Source: Rodentolepis nana
Lineage: Eukaryota; Platyhelminthes; Cestoda; Cyclophyllidea; Hymenolepididae
Length of the DNA stretch: 14,240 bases
Direction of reading: 5' to 3'
Assembly: GCA_900617975.1 (NCBI GenBank)
Contig: UZAE01014454.1
Coordinates: 1-14,240, forward strand
In this document: positions 8,855-14,240 of the stretch, one piece after another
Position numbering within the stretch: position 1 is the stretch's first letter
Layout of the letters: every line of letters starts with the position of its first letter
Translations under genes and position numbers: made by a program
The notes under the pieces: generated by a model
Seen by the model: only the letters and a program-made list of their open reading frames with translations
Told to the model about the DNA's origin: nothing
Database searches by the model: none

Positions 8855-8890
8855 CTGGGTGCAGCCATTGATTAATTTGGCTGACAATAA
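8855..8890 (+). repeat. Isolated GCAGCC...GGCTG stem-loop of the repeat family
   Basis: CAGCC (8862-8866) and GGCTG (8879-8883) form a perfect 5-bp stem with a 12-base loop. 'gtgcagcc.ttgattaatttggctg.caataa' matches the same motif at 9528-9560 and 12731-12758. It indicates a further, mostly unrecognisable copy between about 8600 and 8900. Confidence 0.5.
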
Positions 8891-9250
8891 TGATAAATGG
8901 TTTTGCTTCAGGACAGATTGTAATATTAAAATTTGATTTCGAACTCTTAACAAATTGAAGACGTTACTTTTTATTTAATGAACTAAATGAAATAAGTTCT
9001 CAATTATACCGAATATGATATTAAAGCTCTGCCTATTTTATTATACTTTTAGTATCACAAACTAATTGCGCTTTCACAATGATGATATGACCTGTAAAAT
9101 GCTGAAAATATATGCCATTTCAATGCCTCTTAATTGAGCAAATAGTGAAGGTATTTGCTATATGATTCAAAATGCCTTGTCATTTTGCATTAATCAATGC
9201 AAAAATAGAATTTGCTTTATTAGTTATACCCACTTCAACAAACAAAAGCA

Positions 9251-9715
9251 GATTCAACAACTAAGGGCATTCTGAAGCACATGAAATACTCTACTGCTAC
9301 TTATTTATTTATAATAATAAAACAATACTCATTCCCCTCATCTGAATCAAATATCCAATTTTGAAGCGATGCTCGGCTATTGGAAAATCAATTATTCTAT
9401 AAAATAAGCTTAATATTTTTTCCAAATATTAACTAGTTCAAATAGCATATAATACTTCAAGTCAGGCTTTTGGAAGCGTAATTTTTAGTGGCATCGGTGT
9501 TTTACCATCAATAATTTTGTCTCAGGAGTGCAGCCTTGAAATTAATCGGCTGCCGAATAAGCACCCAATAGAGTGATTTTACGCTAAGCCATTGTGCATA
9601 TTTATGATTTTTTGTCGATTAAAGGGGGTTTCATTAGATTTTCCTACCTACGCATTTTGCATTGATTGATACTGTCGATCCAACAAAACATTGCAATGGC
9701 TATCTATCCAATTTA
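9251..9715 (+). repeat. Left arm of a large imperfect inverted repeat
   Basis: Its reverse complement matches 10337-10819 along nearly the whole length. Shared blocks include 'aagggcattct', 'tgctacttatttattta', 'aataagcttaatatttt', 'tattaactagttcaaat', 'acttcaagtcaggcttt', 'taatttttagtggcatc', 'agccttgaaattaat' and 'aatggctatctatccaattta'. The arm also carries two markers of the repeat family: 'gctactta' near 9298 and the GCAGCC...GGCTGC stem-loop (9530-9535 with 9548-9553). It is therefore one plus-oriented family copy. The 75-codon frame at 9662-9889 straddles the arm and spacer and looks fortuitous. Confidence 0.82.
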
Positions 9716-9820
9716 AAATCTTTAAGAAAAAAGCAAAGCATTGCGCAATTCGTTGGTTATACTGAAAGTTTGAAATTCGGGCAAAATATTTGTGTAACGC
9801 AGTCATATATTAAAATTTAT

Positions 9821-10018
9821 AATTTAGACCAAAACCGTCCTTGTGAGCTTAAAGGAATCCACAAATATTTCGTTGAGAAGCGATGTTAATTTCATAAAAT
9901 ATTTGAATGACAATTCATCAAATTTAGACTAAAACCGTTATTTAGCACAAAACGAATCCAGAGGTTTTTCGTTGAGAAGCGATGTTGTAAGAAAATAATG
10001 TAAAAAAGTTGGAATTGA
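9821..10018 (+). repeat. Tandem direct repeat, two units of about 100 bp
   Basis: Units start at 9821 and 9921 with 'aatttagac.aaaaccgt', continue through '.aatcca', and share the identical 19-mer 'ttcgttgagaagcgatgtt' (9869-9887 and 9968-9986). The pair lies in the spacer of the large inverted repeat. A third, more diverged unit is at about 11020-11120. Confidence 0.7.
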
Positions 10019-10054
10019 CTCCGAATATATAAAAATGAAATAATAAATAAAATA

Positions 10055-10310
10055 GGCACCTAAGCTAATTTAGGAGAGTCCATTAAGTCACAGATAGTTC
10101 TCATTGAAATTTTTAAATTCACGGCTACCAATGACAATTCTTATGGAAATAGGCTAACGCTGGGGGAGATTTAACATTAAAAGCCATTGCACAACAAAGG
10201 TTAAATGCATTCATCTTAGAAATACTAAAAACGAGTAGGCATAATTCAATCATCACTGGCTTGCTTCAATAGGGTGATTTGGATGGAAATTGAGACAAAT
10301 GATTTTATTT
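10055..10310 (+). repeat. Diverged copy of the dispersed repeat family (copy F), in the inverted-repeat spacer
   Basis: It pairs with 5772-6010 (copy A) as described there and begins with the same 'ctaagctaat..aggag' block found in copies B, D and E. Copies A and F are more like each other than like D or E, so they form a sub-family. Confidence 0.58.
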
Positions 10311-10336
10311 TGTTCTAACTTGCATATTAGCATTTG

Positions 10337-10819
10337 TAAATTGGATAGATAGCCATTGAAATGTTTTGTTAATTCAACATCGTCATTTAATGCAAATGCT
10401 TAGAAATGAAAATCACATGCAACCATCTTTAAACGAAAATAATTCTCAAACCTTCACAATATCTTAGAGTGAAGACACTTTTTGGATGATTATTCGGCAC
10501 CCAATTAATTTCAAGGCTACACTTCCAAAACTGAATTGCAATCAACCTAACACTGATGCCACTAAAAATTATGCTCCCGAAAGCCTGACTTGAAGTATAA
10601 TTTGCCATTTGAACTAGTTAATATTTAGTAAAATATTAAGCTTATTTTAATAGTATTATCGATTTTCCAATACACAAACATCGCTTAAAATTCGGCCAAC
10701 TGAATCAAAAAATTAGGCAATGGTTATATTTTTAATTATTTGATAAGAATTAATATTTAAATAAATAAGTAGCATTAGTGTATTTTATTTATGCTAGAGA
10801 ATGCCCTTCATTGTTGATC
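10337..10819 (-). repeat. Right arm of the large imperfect inverted repeat
   Basis: Reverse complement of 9251-9715 with scattered substitutions and short indels. Its stem-loop motif is partly eroded (on the minus strand 'tagccttgaaattaattgggtgcc'). The 621-base spacer holds the 100-bp tandem repeat and copy F. Single-stranded DNA or RNA from this region could fold into a hairpin with a stem near 470 bp. Confidence 0.82.
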
Positions 10820-12304
10820 CTTTTTTGAAATACAATTAGGAATTTTGAAAGCATAATAATAGAACGAAAAGTACACAAATAAACAAATTGTACTTCAGCA
10901 TAACTATATGTAGAAAATTTTTAAATTGGGTTCGCTTATCCATAGAAGACTATTTCCAAAGTTAATTTCATCGCATCATTTATATTTCTTATTTTTCAAT
11001 TTAATTTTTGGCTAATGTAAAACTATAAAACCAAAGGTTTATTTGTTAAAGTGTTCTTGGGCGTAAAATTTTTGTTGAGAAACAATGTTGATTTCATAAA
11101 AAAATTGAATCATAATTCCTCAATGTTACTAATTATGGAAAAAATAGATTTATAAAATGAATTCTTTTGTTGCCATGTGAATATCTTCATCGAATGACAA
11201 ATGATCGTTTCCTCGTGAAGCAGGGTAGGTGTATATTTTGTATTCATTAGTCCAAACAAGATTGAGAAATAATTTACTTTCAATATCTAATCAAAATTGA
11301 CTGGAATTGCAGTGAAATGAACCAAGCAGGAACTTTCTATCTTTCCATTCAGTTAGAATCCATGAATTTGCGGTGCCTTTTACCTAGACGTCACTCATCT
11401 ACTGCTCATCTTATATGCTGCTATTGAAGGAAAGTTTAAATGCTTTATGCCACTATTAACTTTCATTTAATAAATCTTCACTTTAATTTCCTCTAATGAA
11501 ATTTTATTTTTCATTGTTAAAGGAACTCATGAATTATGAATCTTTGAGTCCGAAACGACATCTTATCGCCAAAATTGAGTAATAGCTTTTTAAAAATCTA
11601 AGGTTTAGTTATTCAAAATAGTTAAAAACAGGGTACATGTTATCGAAATTCATAAATTCGAATTTTAAAAAAAACATGCTTCGCACACTCAGTAAGATTG
11701 AATCGTTTGGTAGTATTCGAGTTGATGGTATAAAAATGAATAAAATATACTAAATGTTGTATGTTACTCTATACATTTATTAGTAAGAATCATTGTTGAA
11801 TCTCCATTACATTTATTTGCTCAAAATTAATTAAAAAGCATCTTTCGCTCTTACAAATAAAAGGTGGAGACAATGTTTCTTTTTTGAAAATATTTACGTT
11901 CTCTAAAATTCACTTTTCCTTGCTCTAGAAAAACTTAACCTGAATATTTTTATTAAATAGCAATTTTTACACATCGTATAAAAAGGCTATAAAGACATGA
12001 ATATTGGTATTGCAATAAATGGTCTACATCGAAAATAACAATGGTTTTCAATTTATTACAAAAAAATATTTAAATGGCGATGGCTTATGCCCGAATGGCA
12101 TATTTTCGCAAATAAGGTAAACGTTCCAAAAAATCATATGATTTTCCCTGGAGCAAAATGACCTCAAATATATGAATTAAAAACATTTATCTGAAATGGA
12201 ATTTAAAATGTAGTTGTCGATCTTCTTAAACAGAAAACAAAACAAATGCTTAATTTAATGGGTTTATAACTTTGAAAAGATATTCAACTATTCGAAAAAT
12301 CGTA
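10820..12304. other. Intergenic; one diverged 100-bp repeat unit, otherwise nothing seen
   Basis: At about 11020-11120 'tttgttgagaaacaatgttgatttcataaaa' and 'ttgaatcataattcctcaa' match the units at 9869-9919. The rest is AT-rich with stops in all frames and no recognisable gene, RNA or repeat. Confidence 0.45.
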
Positions 12305-12830
12305 ATTAGAAGTGAGTAAAGTGACTACTTTCAGAAAGCACCCCCAAGATCAAATTTTGTCGATGCATTTCGCCAACAACAAGAGAGAGCTTTGATCGGA
12401 AGCTTAACACATCAACTTAATTAATATCGGAAATTGACTTCATGTGCACTGAAATAAGTCATGGTCGGACAAATGTGCTACTTAGCCACTTAAGTAGTTT
12501 TCATCAATTCACGAAGAGTTACACGTAAAAAAACATTCCTTAACGCCTTGTAATAGCATATAATCACGGCTTTATATTGGTGATGAAACATCCATTATTC
12601 AAGTTTGTCATTAACATGGTTGAGATTTGGAAGATAAGGATTATCTTTCGAGGTTCAAGTAATCCCATAAAAGAGCTAAATGCGGTTGTTCAAGCATCTA
12701 TAGACATCTCAAGTACCGAAGTTTCCGGCATGCAGCCTTACTACATTAGGCTGCTAATATCGACAACATAAAAAGAGCACAATATATCGGCATAAATGCT
12801 TGCACACGCTTCATTTTATTGGACATTGGG
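12305..12830 (+). repeat. Tandem repeat unit D (period about 0.83 kb)
   Basis: It aligns with 13130-13670 over its whole length. The best block is the identical 32-mer at 12430-12461 and 13270-13301 (offset 840); the offset is 839 near the start and 832 near the end. It carries stem-loop 1, CTACTTA (12478-12484) with TAAGTAG (12491-12497), and stem-loop 2, GCAGCC (12732-12737) with GGCTGC (12749-12754). The 64-codon frame at 12577-12771 is not conserved in the other unit and is not treated as a gene. Confidence 0.82.
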
Positions 12831-13129
12831 GGTATATAAATAAAATCGAACCCAATAAATTATTATTTTAGAATAAAATGATATTATTTTATTCTAGTTT
12901 ATGTATTTCGTTTTAAAATCTATCTCGACTCTCGAATTGATTAGAAGTTGAATAGGTTGACCCTTGAAGACATGGAAATTAGTGGCACAACGAGAAGCGC
13001 TATTGGGACTAGTCAATGTGGGCAATGAAGCAAGCTTATTTTGAAAGTATAATTGAAGTTCTTATGAATCAAAGTTTTATTTAGCAAATAACGTTGCATG
13101 TGCAGTGAATTTACCTAACATGGTCACCG

Positions 13130-13670
13130 TTATAGGAATCTCAATTAAAATTAATTAAATTGACAACTTTAAGAAAATATCTTCATGATAAAAATTTAGT
13201 TGATGTAATTCACAAACAGCCAGATAAAACTTTTATCGGAATCTTAACTCATCAACCTAATGAGTGTTAGAAATTGACTTCATGTGCACTGAAATAAGTC
13301 AAGGATTGACAAAAGTGCTACTTAAAATCAAAAGTAGTTTTCATTAATTCACGGAGAGTTGTATATAAAAGCATTTATTTACTTCTTGCAATTCCACATA
13401 ATTATGGCTATATTCTGGTGATGAAACATCCATTTTTCATTAACAAGGATAAGATATGGACGATAATAATTTCCATTCGAAGTTCAAGTAATCATTTAAA
13501 AGAGCTACATGCGGTTGATTAGCATCGTTAAGCCATTACTATTTTTCAGATTTTTTCCGGCACGTGGCCTTAAGACATTTAGTTGCCAATTTCGTCCAAA
13601 TAATAAAACCGCCTAATATCGGTGTGAATGTTTGTGTATGCTTCATTTTTCCGAGAAGTAAACAGATATT
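13130..13670 (+). repeat. Tandem repeat unit E
   Basis: Diverged copy of unit D. Stem-loop 1 is kept with a different loop: CTACTT (13318-13323) pairs with AAGTAG (13332-13337). 'gaaacatccat', 'agttcaagtaatca', 'agagctacatgcggttg' and 'atgcttcattt' follow in the same order as in D. Stem-loop 2 is degraded ('gtggccttaagacatttagttgcc'). Confidence 0.82.
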
Positions 13671-14090
13671 CATCAAATCGTATTCAATGAGTCATTATAT
13701 TAGAATTATATACTTCATAACTTAATTGTTTTGGCACCCTAAAAAGGATTCACAATGAACGATATAATATATTAATGTGGCATTTCATTCACCTCTGTAC
13801 GTCAATTTAACTGTAATATCAGAAGTAATCATAATATGTAATCATGCTAATTTGCAACAAAATTAATTTTTGCTCTCAACAACTATTTACTGCTTTAATT
13901 GTCTGAATTCCACACATTTCAACTTATCTCAATTTTTAGTCAAAGAAGAATAAATATATCAATAATTTTGACAATTAAAGTTACTATAAAATATTATTAA
14001 TGGTCATTTACATTAGTGACAAAACGCTGTGTGTTTTACCAAAATGACTGACGATGATTGATTGGGTACATTTTTCATGTTAAATGTCTC
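13671..14090. other. Spacer between tandem units, no gene seen
   Basis: AT-rich, with no match to 12831-13129 (the spacer between D and E) that I could see. Only about two-thirds of each period is conserved. Confidence 0.45.
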
Positions 14091-14094
14091 CTCA

Positions 14095-14240
14095 TTCTAA
14101 CAGTGTAAAATTCAATTCCATAAAGTTGCAAAATATGGCATGAAGCAAACTTCATTTTAGTAGATTTAATAAAATTTGCGTATTCGTCATTCTATCGTCG
14201 CCAGCAACGGCAATTAATTAAGGTTATATCCCGGTGCTGA
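14095..14240 (+). repeat. Start of a third tandem unit, cut by the window end
   Basis: 'ggttatatcccggtgctga' at 14222-14240 matches 'ggctatattctggtgatga' at 13408-13426 (offset 814). 'taacagtgtaaaattcaattccata' near 14098-14122 parallels 'tgagtgttagaaattgacttcatg' in unit E. The match is weaker than between D and E. Confidence 0.45.

Noticed and set aside
8855..8890. Stem-loop as a Helitron 3' hairpin
   Set aside because: The stem is only 5-6 bp and no CTRR terminus at the right distance is seen.
9662..9889. 75-codon plus-strand frame
   Set aside because: Runs from an inverted-repeat arm into the spacer; the other arm and the neighbouring 100-bp unit do not keep the frame.
12652..12665. 'ggttcaagtaatcc' resembling a tRNA/SINE B box
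   Set aside because: It departs from the GGTTCRANNCC spacing, and no A box or poly-A/tail structure accompanies it.
12577..12771. 64-codon plus-strand frame in unit D
   Set aside because: The aligned part of unit E has stops and indels, so the frame is not conserved.

Overview
The window looks like draft nuclear DNA from an arthropod, most likely a spider or other arachnid. It is strongly AT-rich, no open frame exceeds about 185 codons, and it carries decayed eukaryotic transposons. The non-LTR reverse transcriptase and RNase H fragments (QRSIIQQVATFSQLV, GIKCLLY, CGIKSNELAG, REFKTSWCNE) read like Jockey/X-element-type elements I associate with orb-weaver genomes. The taxon is inferred from remembered family flavour, not from a search.

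Layout. 1-743 is non-coding and has weak matches to a repeat family seen again on the right. 744-2963 is a dead non-LTR retrotransposon ORF2 (reverse transcriptase, thumb/connection region, RNase H, C-terminal tail) with many stops and frameshifts. Its last 1,286 bases (1678-2963) are repeated as 2965-4250, with no difference found by eye, across a single 'n' at 2964. That is the signature of two overlapping contigs joined without merging, so the true locus probably runs from 2963 straight to 4251.

The only plausible host gene is on the minus strand at 5290-4895. It encodes a small secreted, cysteine-free (after the signal peptide), very acidic protein. A TAA interrupts the frame after codon 76, but the same frame continues for 54 more codons through an Asp-rich tail and is followed by an AATAAA signal. 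It is a young pseudogene, an error or allele, or a readthrough gene.

5770-6010 is a diverged repeat copy, followed by an orphan TATA box plus initiator (6094-6124) that could belong to a solo LTR. 7502-7985 (minus) is the decayed C-terminal part of a Mutator-like DNA transposase.

From about 8300 to the end the window is a cluster of diverged copies of one non-coding repeat family. It includes a large imperfect inverted repeat (9251-9715 against 10337-10819), a 100-bp tandem duplication in its spacer, and a tandem series with a period near 0.83 kb (12305-12830, 13130-13670, and the start of a third unit at the right edge). Two short stem-loops recur in several copies although the flanking sequence has drifted. 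I see no RNA gene, CRISPR array or bacterial-style operon.
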